64,000 bases of DNA, from the NCBI GenBank assembly GCA_900314655.1, contig OMWC01000014.1, positions 1 to 64,000 of the forward strand. The letters run 5' to 3'. Positions within the stretch are counted from its first letter, which is position 1, and the number at the start of each line of letters is the position of its first letter. The notes beneath the pieces are model-generated. The model was not told where the DNA came from and searched no databases. It was given only the letters and a program-made list of their open reading frames with translations. This stretch comes from an uncultured Prevotellaceae bacterium (GTDB lineage Bacteria; Bacteroidota; Bacteroidia; Bacteroidales; Bacteroidaceae). The translations under genes and the position numbers were made by a program. Positions 6,427 through 14,499 of the stretch are shown in pieces.

Positions 6427-7509
6427 ATGAAAGTAGTAGATACGACAAATTTGGAATCAGCCTATAAGCAATGGTTAGATATTCAGCCTCTCGATGAAAC
6501 AGACAGGCATAGGCTCAGTCAGCGGTTTACCATTGACTTTAATTTTAACAGCAATCATATTGAGGGTAATACGCTGACATACGGGCAGACGGAGATTCTG
6601 CTGCTCTTTGGCAAGGTGATGGGCGTAGCTGACCTTAAAGATTTCATTGATATGAAAGCCAGCAATGTAGGGTTGAAAATGATGGAGGTGGAAGCATTGG
6701 TGCAGGACAAGCCTTTAACACAGACTTTCATTCGTCAGCTGCATCATACATTGTTAAGAGAGGACTATGAAGTCTACCGTAAACTGCCGGGAGGAGAATA
6801 CACCTCATATACCGTGCATGCCGGTGTTTACAAGACCAGACCAAATAGTGTCATTTCCCGTACAGGAGAGCGTTTTGAGTATGCATCGCCAGAAGAGACA
6901 CCAGCGCTGATGACCGACCTCGTGGACTGGTATAATGAGGAAGAGCGCAAGGGGGCCATGCACCCTGTAGAACTGGCAGCACTTTTCCATTACCGCTATA
7001 TACGCATACACCCGTTTGAGGATGGCAACGGCCGTATTGCCCGCCTACTGGTGAACTACATTCTCGCAAGACATCATTATCCCATGATTGTAGTGCGCAG
7101 TCGCAAAAAAACAGAATATCTGGACGCTTTGAGCGCAGCCGACAAGGAAGTGGGGGCATTGCCAAGCAAAGGCGCAAAAGCAACTCTCATCCAGATAAGG
7201 CATTTCCTCTCATATTTCACAGACCTTGTAACTCAGGAAATAATAAGTAATGTACGATTTGTCACCGAAAAGGACAAGCAGAACTGGTGGTATGATGGTG
7301 AGATGATAAGGTTGAGGAGCGAAAATGTGAGTCAGTTGCTCTATGCCGTGATGCTTAATCCTGCTGTCACAATTCCCCAACTAAGTGCTAAGTGTGGCCT
7401 GTCTGAAAGAATGGTGAAAAATTACCTAAAGCAATTCATGGACAAGAATTATCTTCAGCGAGGAGAAGATGGCAAGTTTCATGTGTTTATTGCTCCTTCA
7501 ACATTGTAA
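6427..7509 (+). CDS. Fic-family AMP transferase with self-inhibitory motif
   Basis: The protein has 360 residues. Near residue 195 it carries the complete Fic motif HPFEDGNGR, whose histidine is catalytic. SNHIEGN at residues 42-48 fits the (S/T)xxxE(G/N) inhibitory helix, so this is a class II Fic protein that keeps itself inactive in cis. The C-terminal 80 residues look like a winged helix (IPQLSAKCGLSERMVKNYLK), a common arrangement in this subfamily. Fic proteins usually transfer AMP to hydroxyls of target proteins. No partner antitoxin gene lies next to it. Target unknown. Confidence 0.9.
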   Translation: MKVVDTTNLESAYKQWLDIQPLDETDRHRLSQRFTIDFNFNSNHIEGNTLTYGQTEILLLFGKVMGVADLKDFIDMKASNVGLKMMEVEALVQDKPLTQTFIRQLHHTLLREDYEVYRKLPGGEYTSYTVHAGVYKTRPNSVISRTGERFEYASPEETPALMTDLVDWYNEEERKGAMHPVELAALFHYRYIRIHPFEDGNGRIARLLVNYILARHHYPMIVVRSRKKTEYLDALSAADKEVGALPSKGAKATLIQIRHFLSYFTDLVTQEIISNVRFVTEKDKQNWWYDGEMIRLRSENVSQLLYAVMLNPAVTIPQLSAKCGLSERMVKNYLKQFMDKNYLQRGEDGKFHVFIAPSTL

Positions 7510-7552
7510 TAAGCCATTGTGAACAGAGACGGTTCTGTGTTCTACAAATCAT

Positions 7553-7576
7553 AAAAAACACAAGGGAACTTTCCCT
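7553..7576 (-). terminator. Probable terminator after the patatin gene
   Basis: On the minus strand a short AGGGAA/TTCCCT hairpin (7563-7576) is followed by a six-T run. It lies directly after the patatin stop codon. Confidence 0.45.
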
Positions 7577-7578
7577 GA

Positions 7579-8418
7579 CTACAGACTCTTGCAGAAACGC
7601 TCGCCGAGCTGAAAGCCTTCTTGATAGAGAGCTTCCAGTTTCTCCAGGTCCCTCTCCACGCGCCCTACTTCCATCGGACGCTCCGGACGAATCACCACAA
7701 TCTCACCCCAACGCTCCATACGCTCCACCATCTCCAGCTGTTCGTTGTAAGCCTCTACGCGATGGCTCAGCGCCACACGCAGACGCGGATAGTCATCATA
7801 CACGATGGGCGGCACCTTGATGTCGTGTTCCTTTGAACGGTAGCCCAGGTTGCGCGTGGCAATAACCACGTTGAAGTCATGCCCCTTCTCAATGGCGTGC
7901 TGCACGGGAATGCTGTCCACGATGCCGCCGTCGAGCATCGGCACCCCGTCGATGTTCACCATGCTGCTCACGTAGGGCAAGGCCGACGAAGCCATGATGA
8001 TTTCGTTGAGCCGTTGAGGATGCTCATATTCCGAAAGATACTCGGCGCGCCCCGTCAGACAATTGGTAGTGACCACCTCAAACTCCGAGCCGGTACTGAC
8101 GTAGGTATCCCAGTCAAAAGGTACCAGACGGTTGGGGAATTCATCATAGAGCAGCTGGCGGTCGAAGATACTTCCCTGCGTCACCAGGTGCTTCAGGCCA
8201 ATATAATCATAATTATCCAACAGGTCAATATTTGCGATTCGCGCTCGCCTGATCTGGCGGCTCATATACGACACACCGTTGCACGCACCCGCCGACACGG
8301 CAACTACGTATGGGAACCAAACTTCATGTTTCATAAATGCGTCAAGTACTCCAGAGGTGAACACGCCCCGCATGCCACCCCCTTCGAGTACCAGACCCGT
8401 CTTGCGGTCTATCCTCAT
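7579..8418 (-). CDS. Patatin-like phospholipase
   Basis: The 279-residue protein has the patatin features in order: oxyanion loop EGGGMRGVF near residue 12, nucleophile elbow AVSAGACNG (serine within SAG) and the DGG dyad MLDGGIVDSIP. Patatin-like enzymes are Ser-Asp acyl hydrolases that act on phospholipids. The residue preceding the nucleophile elbow is Ala-Val rather than the usual Gly-x-Ser, a mild departure. No signal peptide is seen, so a cytoplasmic or membrane-associated role is likely. It follows a PH-domain membrane protein by three bases, which suggests one transcript and a shared role at the membrane. Confidence 0.85.
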   Translation of the reverse strand: MRIDRKTGLVLEGGGMRGVFTSGVLDAFMKHEVWFPYVVAVSAGACNGVSYMSRQIRRARIANIDLLDNYDYIGLKHLVTQGSIFDRQLLYDEFPNRLVPFDWDTYVSTGSEFEVVTTNCLTGRAEYLSEYEHPQRLNEIIMASSALPYVSSMVNIDGVPMLDGGIVDSIPVQHAIEKGHDFNVVIATRNLGYRSKEHDIKVPPIVYDDYPRLRVALSHRVEAYNEQLEMVERMERWGEIVVIRPERPMEVGRVERDLEKLEALYQEGFQLGERFCKSL

Positions 8419-8421
8419 CTG

Positions 8422-8913
8422 CTAAAGATTGTCTTCAAGGTTCTTGGAAATGTCCAGTTGGTCGAGCGTCTCGTTCAGTTTCGTTCGGAAACGGATTGGG
8501 CTGGCAATAAACTGATAGGTATTGACCACCTCGCCCGTCGTAATCTTGATAGTACCGAAATTGAACAATCGCCCCAACAGGCTCTGCTCCACCATCACGC
8601 CCTCGCATTTCACGAGTCGGATTTCGGATGTGTTCCGTTGCATGATGCCCTTCTTCACGATGAGCCGCTTGTTGGTGATGTAATACTCCGTGTTCTTACT
8701 CACCAGCCACACATAGCCATAGCCTATCAGCAGGGCCAGCAACGTAGCCACCACGAACACCCACACTTCGGGCACATTCAGCGCAATAACCACCATGGCC
8801 ACCGCCCAAAGCGCAGCAATCAGCGTCAGTCCGCCCGCGTAGGCGAACCAATGCAGATGCCCCTTATGGATAATCCGCTCGTTGTTAGTCAGATTCTGTT
8901 CTATAAATCCCAT
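8422..8913 (-). CDS. Bacterial PH-domain membrane protein
   Basis: The 163-residue protein has a cytoplasmic start, two membrane helices (about residues 27-48 and 50-70) and then a bacterial PH (bPH_2) domain recognisable from EYYITNKRLIVKKGI followed by the GTIKITTG strands. Such proteins are common but poorly understood membrane proteins. It is the first gene of a two-gene unit with a patatin-like lipase. Confidence 0.8.
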   Translation of the reverse strand: MGFIEQNLTNNERIIHKGHLHWFAYAGGLTLIAALWAVAMVVIALNVPEVWVFVVATLLALLIGYGYVWLVSKNTEYYITNKRLIVKKGIMQRNTSEIRLVKCEGVMVEQSLLGRLFNFGTIKITTGEVVNTYQFIASPIRFRTKLNETLDQLDISKNLEDNL

Positions 8914-8943
8914 ACTCTTCGATTAAATTCAGGTTTATGCCGC

Positions 8944-8993
8944 CAAAGATACAAATAAGTGAGCACAACACCAAATAAAACCCGCTTTATTTG
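8944..8993 (-). promoter_or_regulatory. Promoter with overlapping palindrome (PH/patatin operon)
   Basis: On the minus strand TTTG (8972-8975) and TATCTTTG (8944-8951) are 20 bp apart. The -33 region lies inside a palindrome, CAAATAAA at 8972-8979 with TTTATTTG at 8986-8993. The spacer word TTGTGCTCACTTATT is also found in the exbB promoter (36,152), which has the same geometry. Confidence 0.65.
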
Positions 8994-9101
8994 CGACAGA
9001 TTTGGCGGGTATTCGGGAATTATGTCACAATTTAGCGCGATTGTCGCAACAAAGATAAAGGAAAAGAAGTGAAAGGTGTGGAAGGTGAGGGATTTCTGCC
9101 C

Positions 9102-9109
9102 TATCTTTG
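9102..9109 (+). promoter_or_regulatory. -7 promoter element of the secreted coiled-coil gene
   Basis: TATCTTTG lies about 50 bp upstream of the ATG at 9161 and excludes earlier in-frame starts near 9107. Confidence 0.6.
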
Positions 9110-9160
9110 CACCATCGAGAACAGATAAACTATAGTATAAACCTTTTAAATTATAAGATT

Positions 9161-9604
9161 ATGAAAAATAATATTAAGAATAACAGTCTGAAGGCAATGG
9201 CTTCATTCTTCGTTTCGGGATTGGTAATGTTGACAGTTTGGTGTGCTGAGAACGCCAGCAGTTATCAAGATGAAACATGTATGCATGCATCAATAGTGAG
9301 CAAAGTATCTGCTAACGACAACGACATGGCAAAGCTGAATGAGATCAACGGTAAGATCGCCAAGTTGGAACAGCAGAAGGCGAGCATGGACAAGAAGCTA
9401 CAGGAGGTTAAGGCCGAGCGGAACAAAAACTACGGCATGGTGGCAGGAATGTACAGTCAGCCGTCGCAGGGTCAGGCCGAGATCAACAACCTGGAGAGCA
9501 AGATTAGCAATATGAACCATCAGATTGCTGCCCTGAAGAAGAACGAGAAGTTCATCGCCGATAAACACAAGATTAACATCCAGCACCTGGCTCAGGCCAA
9601 ATAA
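9161..9604 (+). CDS. Small exported coiled-coil protein of unknown function
   Basis: The protein of 147 residues begins with a probable signal peptide (MKNNIKNN, then a hydrophobic stretch to about residue 30). Two helical, heptad-like regions follow (about 68-90 and 112-140), rich in Lys, Glu, Gln and Asn, separated by a GMYSQPSQGQ loop. No family is recognised. It stands alone between its own promoter and a terminator. A cysteine near residue 29 is not in a good lipobox, so a periplasmic soluble protein is more likely than a lipoprotein. Confidence 0.65.
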   Translation: MKNNIKNNSLKAMASFFVSGLVMLTVWCAENASSYQDETCMHASIVSKVSANDNDMAKLNEINGKIAKLEQQKASMDKKLQEVKAERNKNYGMVAGMYSQPSQGQAEINNLESKISNMNHQIAALKKNEKFIADKHKINIQHLAQAK

Positions 9605-9626
9605 CAGCTGGGAATCTACGAACCAA

Positions 9627-9664
9627 AAAGAGGAAGAAGCAACGGAGCTTCTTCCTCTTTTTTA
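9627..9664. terminator. Bidirectional intrinsic terminator
   Basis: AGGAAGAAGC (9631-9640) pairs with GCTTCTTCCT (9647-9656), extended by A and T runs on the two sides. It serves the coiled-coil gene on the plus strand and the DUF975 gene on the minus strand. Confidence 0.85.
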
Positions 9665-9683
9665 TGGAGTTAAACCGCAAATC

Positions 9684-10307
9684 CTATACCGCAGGAGCTG
9701 CCTGTTCTTCCTTGAGGTCTTCGTAGAAGTGGGCAATAGCGGTCATCATATAGGGCTCCACGAGCAACAAACCGATACCGAAGGTGATGATGCCGAGCAG
9801 AATCCATCCGATGAAGGTGAGTTCGAGGATGAAGAGTTCCATCTTGTGGCCATTCATCATGGCCATCGACTTTTCGATGGCGGCGTTGTTTGAGAGTTCG
9901 GGGTTATCCTTCAGGATGTAGGGCGTCATGGCGTATGAGAACCCCTTGATGATGCCCGGGATGACGAGCAGCAACGCCCAGAGGAAGATGTAGATGTACT
10001 GCAGGGCTGTGGTGGTGAAGATGCGCTGCCAGTTGCCCTTGTAGCCATCGAAGAGATGGCCGAAGGCCAAGTCTTCCTTACGTGCGACACGGAGGAAATA
10101 GAAATAGAATCCCCAGATCAGGGGTATGCATATCAACGTCCATACGAACGAGAGGGCGGTTCCCGCCTTAGGGCCGAAGACGGCGGAGACGATATTAGAA
10201 CCAACACCTACGATGACGATGTAGATGACGGTGGCAATGACACCTTTGTCCCAGTTGCCTTTCAGGGAGGCAAGGGCTCGGTCTTTGTAAACTGTGGATG
10301 ATTGCAT
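9684..10307 (-). CDS. DUF975-family integral membrane protein
   Basis: This 207-residue protein has about five hydrophobic segments. Features typical of DUF975 are the N-terminal amphipathic stretch before the first helix, the LFDGYKG-like loop followed by LWALLLVIPGIIKGFSYAMT, and PELSNNAAIEKSMAMMNGHK between helices. The family has no assigned function, and the C-terminal tail is acidic. It stands alone, convergent with the gene on its left. Confidence 0.8.
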   Translation of the reverse strand: MQSSTVYKDRALASLKGNWDKGVIATVIYIVIVGVGSNIVSAVFGPKAGTALSFVWTLICIPLIWGFYFYFLRVARKEDLAFGHLFDGYKGNWQRIFTTTALQYIYIFLWALLLVIPGIIKGFSYAMTPYILKDNPELSNNAAIEKSMAMMNGHKMELFILELTFIGWILLGIITFGIGLLLVEPYMMTAIAHFYEDLKEEQAAPAV

Positions 10308-10334
10308 AACACTAATGAAATTATGTGAGTAAAT

Positions 10335-11357
10335 TTAGTCGATGACTACGGTAGTCCATCCATGCTTGTCTTCTACAGTGCCGTACTGGATGCCGCGCAG
10401 CGTGTCGTAGAGTTGCTTGGAGATGGGGCCGGGCTTGCCGTCCTCTGAGAATACGTAGCTCTTTCCGGTCTCCTGGTCGTCGATTTTGGAGATGGGCGAG
10501 ATAACGGCTGCCGTGCCGCAGGCTCCAGCTTCCTCGAAAGTAGCAAGCTCTTCCTCGGGGATGGGGCGACGCTCCACCTTGAGTCCGAGGTCCTCTGCCA
10601 CCTGCATCAGCGACTTATTGGTGATGGAGGGCAGGATGCTGGTGGATTCAGGCGTGACATAGGTGTTATTCTTGATGCCAAAGAAGTTGGCAGCACCGCA
10701 CTCGTCGATGTATTTCTTCTCTTTGGCGTCGAGATAGAACTCGCAGGCATAGCCCAGATCGTGGGCCTTCTTGTTAGCCAGCAGGGAAGCGGCATAGTTG
10801 CCACCCACCTTATAGATACCGGTGCCGAGGGGCGCCGAGCGGTCGTGGTCGCGGATAATCACATAGGGATTCGTAGCGAAACCGCCTTTGAAATAAGGTC
10901 CTACGGGAGTCACGAAGATGAGGAAGCAATATTCCGTGGCGGGATGTACGCCCACCTGTGCGCTGGTGCCGATGAGGAGCGGACGGATGTAGAGTGTAGC
11001 TCCGCTCTCGTAGGTGGGAATCCATTCCTGATTGAGGCGCACCACCTTCTTCACCATTTCGCAGAAGAGCTCGGTGGGGAGTTCTGGCATGAGGATACCG
11101 CGACAGGTACTTTGCAAACGGGCTGCATTCTCCTCCATGCGGAAGACGCGTACCTTGCCGTCGGGGCAGCGATAGGCTTTCAGGCCTTCGAAGGCTTCCT
11201 GTCCGTAGTGGAGACAGGTGGCTGCCATGTGAAGTTTGAGATACTCATCGGAGCAGACTTCAATCTCGCCCCATTTTCCATCGCGATAATAGCATCGCAC
11301 GTTGTAATCCGTCTGACGGTAGCCGAAAGACAGACTTGCCCAATCGATATTTTTCAT
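10335..11357 (-). CDS. ilvE: Branched-chain amino acid aminotransferase
   Basis: At 340 residues this is a class IV PLP-dependent aminotransferase, the fold used for the last step of Ile, Val and Leu synthesis. Recognisable parts are GQEAFEGLKAYR in the N-terminal domain, KVGGNYAASLLANKKAHDLG with the PLP lysine (GTGIYKVGGNYA), and EAGACGTAAVISPI near the C-terminus. The length is that of the eukaryote-type (BCAT) branch common in Bacteroidota. ilvC is also in the window (44,261) but not adjacent. Confidence 0.95.
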   Translation of the reverse strand: MKNIDWASLSFGYRQTDYNVRCYYRDGKWGEIEVCSDEYLKLHMAATCLHYGQEAFEGLKAYRCPDGKVRVFRMEENAARLQSTCRGILMPELPTELFCEMVKKVVRLNQEWIPTYESGATLYIRPLLIGTSAQVGVHPATEYCFLIFVTPVGPYFKGGFATNPYVIIRDHDRSAPLGTGIYKVGGNYAASLLANKKAHDLGYACEFYLDAKEKKYIDECGAANFFGIKNNTYVTPESTSILPSITNKSLMQVAEDLGLKVERRPIPEEELATFEEAGACGTAAVISPISKIDDQETGKSYVFSEDGKPGPISKQLYDTLRGIQYGTVEDKHGWTTVVID

Positions 11358-11396
11358 TTCAGTCTATAATATGTTGTTTTGAGTTCATTCAGATTG

Positions 11397-11404
11397 CAAA
11401 AGTA
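11397..11404 (-). promoter_or_regulatory. -7 promoter element of ilvE
   Basis: TACTTTTG on the minus strand, about 40 bp upstream of the ilvE ATG. Confidence 0.55.
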
Positions 11405-11444
11405 AACAAAACGGGGAACATTTGCAACATTTTCACGCAGAATT

Positions 11445-11633
11445 TTACGCTTCGCTGTCATTTTTCAACAAATTGCGGATTTCCTCGTCGGTCTTCGTCA
11501 GTTTGTCGCGGCAGAGGCGAATAAGTTCTTGTGCGCGTTTCAACTGCTCGGCCATTTGGTCGATGTCGAGTTCGTCGTTCTCCATCTTGCGCACGATTTC
11601 CTGGAGTTGGTTCATGGCTTCTTCGTATTTCAT
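11445..11633 (-). CDS. xseB: Exodeoxyribonuclease VII small subunit
   Basis: A 62-residue helical protein (MKYEEAMNQLQEIVRKMEND, then LDIDQMAEQLKRA) has the usual XseB size and pattern. XseB stabilises XseA in the enzyme that degrades single-stranded DNA from both ends. It follows xseA by 22 bp as the last gene of the subtilase-xseA-xseB operon. Confidence 0.92.
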   Translation of the reverse strand: MKYEEAMNQLQEIVRKMENDELDIDQMAEQLKRAQELIRLCRDKLTKTDEEIRNLLKNDSEA

Positions 11634-11655
11634 ATTATTTAATGGGTTTGGGGGG

Positions 11656-13005
11656 TTATTTTACTACGGAGTGGACGGTGCCCTTCTGGAGGCGGGTCTC
11701 TATGAGGTCGCCGGGGTGTAGGAGGGAGGCGTCTTTCACAATCTTTCCTGCACTGAGGGTGATACTATAACCCCGACGAAGGAGCAACTCGGGATTGAGA
11801 GCCTCGAGCTTCTCGCGGAGTAAGTCCAGACGATGGTGCTCTTGAAGCAACTTGCGCTCTGCAATGGGCGGCAGGTTGTGGGAAAGAATGTCGAGACGGT
11901 GGCGCTCGTCTTGAAGGCGGCGACTGACGGAGAGCTGCAAACTGGACTGCAACCGGTCGAGACGGGTTTCCTGCCGGCTTTTGACCAACGAATAGAGCGA
12001 AGGTATCTGCTGGGAAAGATGGAGAAGCCGAATTTTCTCCATCTCCATCTGCTGCCTGACCTTCAAGACGATGCTCTGTTCAGCATCTTCGATGGCATCG
12101 AGTACACCCTTCAGATGGGAGATGAGAAAGGCTGCGGCAGCAGTAGGGGTTTTAACGCGGGTGTGACTCACCATGTCGAGTACACTCTCGTCGCGCTCAT
12201 GGCCAATGCCGGTGATAATGGGTATGGGGAAATTAGCCACATGCTCAGCCAGGGCCAAAGTGTCGAAGCCCGAAAGATCGCTGGTAGCCCCTCCGCCGCG
12301 GATAATGACGACGCAATCGAAGACCCCTTCCAAACCTCCCCGAGGGGAGGCTTCCTGCTCTCCCCCTCGGGGGAGTTGGAGGGGGGTCCGGAATATCTTC
12401 TCCAATGCAGCGATGACGCTCTGCTCCACCCCTTCGCCCTGCATGATGGCGGGAAAGAGTTGCGTGTGGAAACGGAAACCATATTCGTTGCTTTCCAGCT
12501 GGTTCACGAAGTCACCATACCCAGCGGCATTGGCACTACTGATGACAGCTATGCGCTGGCAGAACATCGGCAGCAGCAGTTCTTTTTGGAGATCAAATAC
12601 ACCCTCCTCCTTCAGTTGGCGGATGATTTCCAGGCGTTTGCGGGCCATATCGCCTAAAGTGTAGGTGGGATCGATGTCGGTGACTATCCACGAGAAGCCA
12701 TAGCTTTCATGGAATTGGGCATAGACCTTCAGTAAGACCTTCATGCCTGCATGAACTTGCTGACCGGTGACGCGCATAAAATGGGGCTTCACCAACTGCC
12801 AGGTGGAAGCCCAGCACTTGGCCGAAGCCTTGGCCACGGGAGTATTGGAACGGTCATCTTTCTGGATGAGTTCCATATAGCAATGGCCACGCACTTCGCG
12901 GGCTTCCGACAATTCTGCCTCCACCCAATACTCATCGGGCAACTGCAGGGCCAGCGTCTCGCGCACCAAGGCATTCAGTTCGAAGAGCGTAAGTGATTTC
13001 TTCAT
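11656..13005 (-). CDS. xseA: Exodeoxyribonuclease VII large subunit carrying a palindrome-encoded insert
   Basis: The 449-residue protein has an N-terminal OB-fold, the catalytic core with VVIIRGGGATSDLSGFD and GIGHERDESVLDMVSHTRVK, and a long coiled-coil C-terminus. The start at 13,005 overlaps the preceding subtilase stop by ATGA. Residues of about 206-228 (LQLPRGGEQEASPRGG and flanks) are encoded by a GC-rich double palindrome at 12,323-12,390 that is foreign to the family. It stays in frame just before the GGG active loop. The rest is intact, so the enzyme is probably functional. Confidence 0.93.
   Translation of the reverse strand: MKKSLTLFELNALVRETLALQLPDEYWVEAELSEAREVRGHCYMELIQKDDRSNTPVAKASAKCWASTWQLVKPHFMRVTGQQVHAGMKVLLKVYAQFHESYGFSWIVTDIDPTYTLGDMARKRLEIIRQLKEEGVFDLQKELLLPMFCQRIAVISSANAAGYGDFVNQLESNEYGFRFHTQLFPAIMQGEGVEQSVIAALEKIFRTPLQLPRGGEQEASPRGGLEGVFDCVVIIRGGGATSDLSGFDTLALAEHVANFPIPIITGIGHERDESVLDMVSHTRVKTPTAAAAFLISHLKGVLDAIEDAEQSIVLKVRQQMEMEKIRLLHLSQQIPSLYSLVKSRQETRLDRLQSSLQLSVSRRLQDERHRLDILSHNLPPIAERKLLQEHHRLDLLREKLEALNPELLLRRGYSITLSAGKIVKDASLLHPGDLIETRLQKGTVHSVVK
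12323..12390. repeat. GC-rich double palindrome inserted in xseA
   Basis: Two perfect hairpins (CCTCCCC/GGGGAGG at 12335-12350 and CTCCCCC/GGGGGAG at 12360-12375) are enclosed by outer arms GACCCC and GGGGTC. The sequence resembles the GC-rich blocks of the intergenic mosaic elements at 2,222, 36,816 and 58,367. Translated, it adds about 23 residues. Confidence 0.75.
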
Positions 13006-14387
13006 AGTTTCTTCTTTTCTTGTTCCAGAATCTTGCCAAAATCGGGGATGCCGTAACCGTATATATTGTCGGGCCAATTGTAACGGTCACCGCTCCGGCG
13101 AATGAGTTCTATGATTTCTGAAGCGGTCTTCTCGGGCAATGCCTGCCACAGACAAGCCACAGCACCTGCCACCAGGGGCGAAGAGAACGAGGTACCGTTC
13201 TGCTGGGAGATCTCTCCCTCGGCATTAATCACACTACAATAGCCACCCATGGCCATCACGTCAGGTTTCACACGTCCGTCGGCCGTTGGCCCCACACTAC
13301 TGAAGGCCGTATTCTCACCATCGCTAGTCACCGCCCCCACGGTCAGTACATCGAAAGCATCAGCAGGAATGGTGATTTTCTTCCATTGATCGTTGCCGGA
13401 ATTGCCTGCGCTACACACAAGAACAATGCCCTTGCGAGCCAACATCGAAGCCATGCGCGAAATCATCATCGTATGGCCGTCAAGATGACGATAGCCATAG
13501 TTCTGTTCTTCATCATCGTACTCTGAATAGCCCAGCGATGAATTGATGACATCCACCCCAGCACTATCGGCGAACTCTGCTGCCGCTGCCCAGAAGTCCT
13601 CTTCCGAACGACTCTCCGTTTCCGTCTGTTCGCATCTCAGGAGCCAATAATCGGCCTCAGGAGCAGATCCCTCGAAGAGTCCCTTCTCATGAACAGCCAT
13701 CACCGAAAGCACCTTCATGCCATGACTATGCTCACGATAGATGTTATGAGAGGGAGGAAAGACAAAATCGCGCTCCCCCACCTTATTGATACGCTTCAAG
13801 GCCGGAATATGGTCGGCATACTGGAAACCACCATCAAGCACGGCCACGAGAATCCCCTTGCCACGAAAACCAGCCTTATGCAAAGCATTGAGATGTATTT
13901 GTTCCAACTGCTCGCGGGTTGCATCGTCGTCGCCTTTGAGTTCATCGAAAGTCTTGGTACGCCGAGGGCATTCGAAAGGTTTCAACGAATCGGGCTCAAT
14001 GTAAACCAGTTCTGTTTTCAAGACGTAGGGCAGGTCGCCAAGCGACTTTAAGAACGGAAGGCTGTCGCCACAAACAAGCACCGAATTGTTCCACTTGCTC
14101 TTCGAAACGACATTGGCTCCACGCGCTGCCAAACCGTCGAGATAAACCTGAGACACAGGCAAATCTGTTGAATCGAGCGAAAGATGCTGACGGGCGCGGC
14201 GTTCCAATGCCCGTTGGGAAAGGAAGGCATCGGGATGTTGAAGCGAATAGCGGGTGCCATGCTTGTCAGACAAGTTAAGCCTCACCATATAGCGGCGTGC
14301 CTCTGTTTCAAGGGGCAAAACACCCAGCAGGAAGCCTATAATCAGCAAGAATCTGAGGAAAAGGTATGTTTTCGAAACGAGTGTCAT
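13002..14387 (-). CDS. Secreted subtilisin-like serine protease (S8)
   Basis: The ATG at 14,387 gives 461 residues with an N-terminal signal peptide (FLRFLLIIGFLLGVLPLETEA). An inhibitor-like prodomain reaches about residue 130, followed by the S8 catalytic domain: Asp in VAVLDGGFQYADH, His in HSHGMKVLSVMA, Asn in VCSAGNSGND and Ser in NGTSFSSPLVAGA. Family members cleave peptides outside the cytoplasm. No type IX C-terminal sorting domain follows the catalytic domain, so it is probably periplasmic. It leads an operon with xseA (ATGA overlap) and xseB, an odd pairing of a protease with a DNA nuclease. Confidence 0.9.
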   Translation of the reverse strand: MTLVSKTYLFLRFLLIIGFLLGVLPLETEARRYMVRLNLSDKHGTRYSLQHPDAFLSQRALERRARQHLSLDSTDLPVSQVYLDGLAARGANVVSKSKWNNSVLVCGDSLPFLKSLGDLPYVLKTELVYIEPDSLKPFECPRRTKTFDELKGDDDATREQLEQIHLNALHKAGFRGKGILVAVLDGGFQYADHIPALKRINKVGERDFVFPPSHNIYREHSHGMKVLSVMAVHEKGLFEGSAPEADYWLLRCEQTETESRSEEDFWAAAAEFADSAGVDVINSSLGYSEYDDEEQNYGYRHLDGHTMMISRMASMLARKGIVLVCSAGNSGNDQWKKITIPADAFDVLTVGAVTSDGENTAFSSVGPTADGRVKPDVMAMGGYCSVINAEGEISQQNGTSFSSPLVAGAVACLWQALPEKTASEIIELIRRSGDRYNWPDNIYGYGIPDFGKILEQEKKKL

Positions 14388-14413
14388 ATTTTCATGATTT
14401 TTGATATTGGTCG

Positions 14414-14421
14414 CAAAGATA
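14414..14421 (-). promoter_or_regulatory. -7 promoter element of the subtilase-xseAB operon
   Basis: TATCTTTG on the minus strand, about 27 bp upstream of the ATG at 14,387. Confidence 0.6.
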
Positions 14422-14464
14422 CAAAGAATTTGAGAATAAAGAACGCTGTTTGCCAAAAAAATAG

Positions 14465-14472
14465 TAACTTTG
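14465..14472 (+). promoter_or_regulatory. -7 promoter element of the MATE gene
   Basis: TAACTTTG on the plus strand, 28 bp upstream of the ATG at 14,500; divergent from the subtilase promoter. Confidence 0.6.
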
Positions 14473-14499
14473 CACCCTGAATAAAGATATTCAATTCGA

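Noticed and set aside
7879..8958. 359-codon plus-strand open frame over patatin and PH genes
   Set aside because: Histidine-rich shadow of two well-supported minus-strand genes; no promoter or domain.
8919..9101. tRNA or other structural RNA between the PH gene and the coiled-coil gene
   Set aside because: No cloverleaf or CCA-like 3' end could be drawn; the palindromes are promoter-linked.
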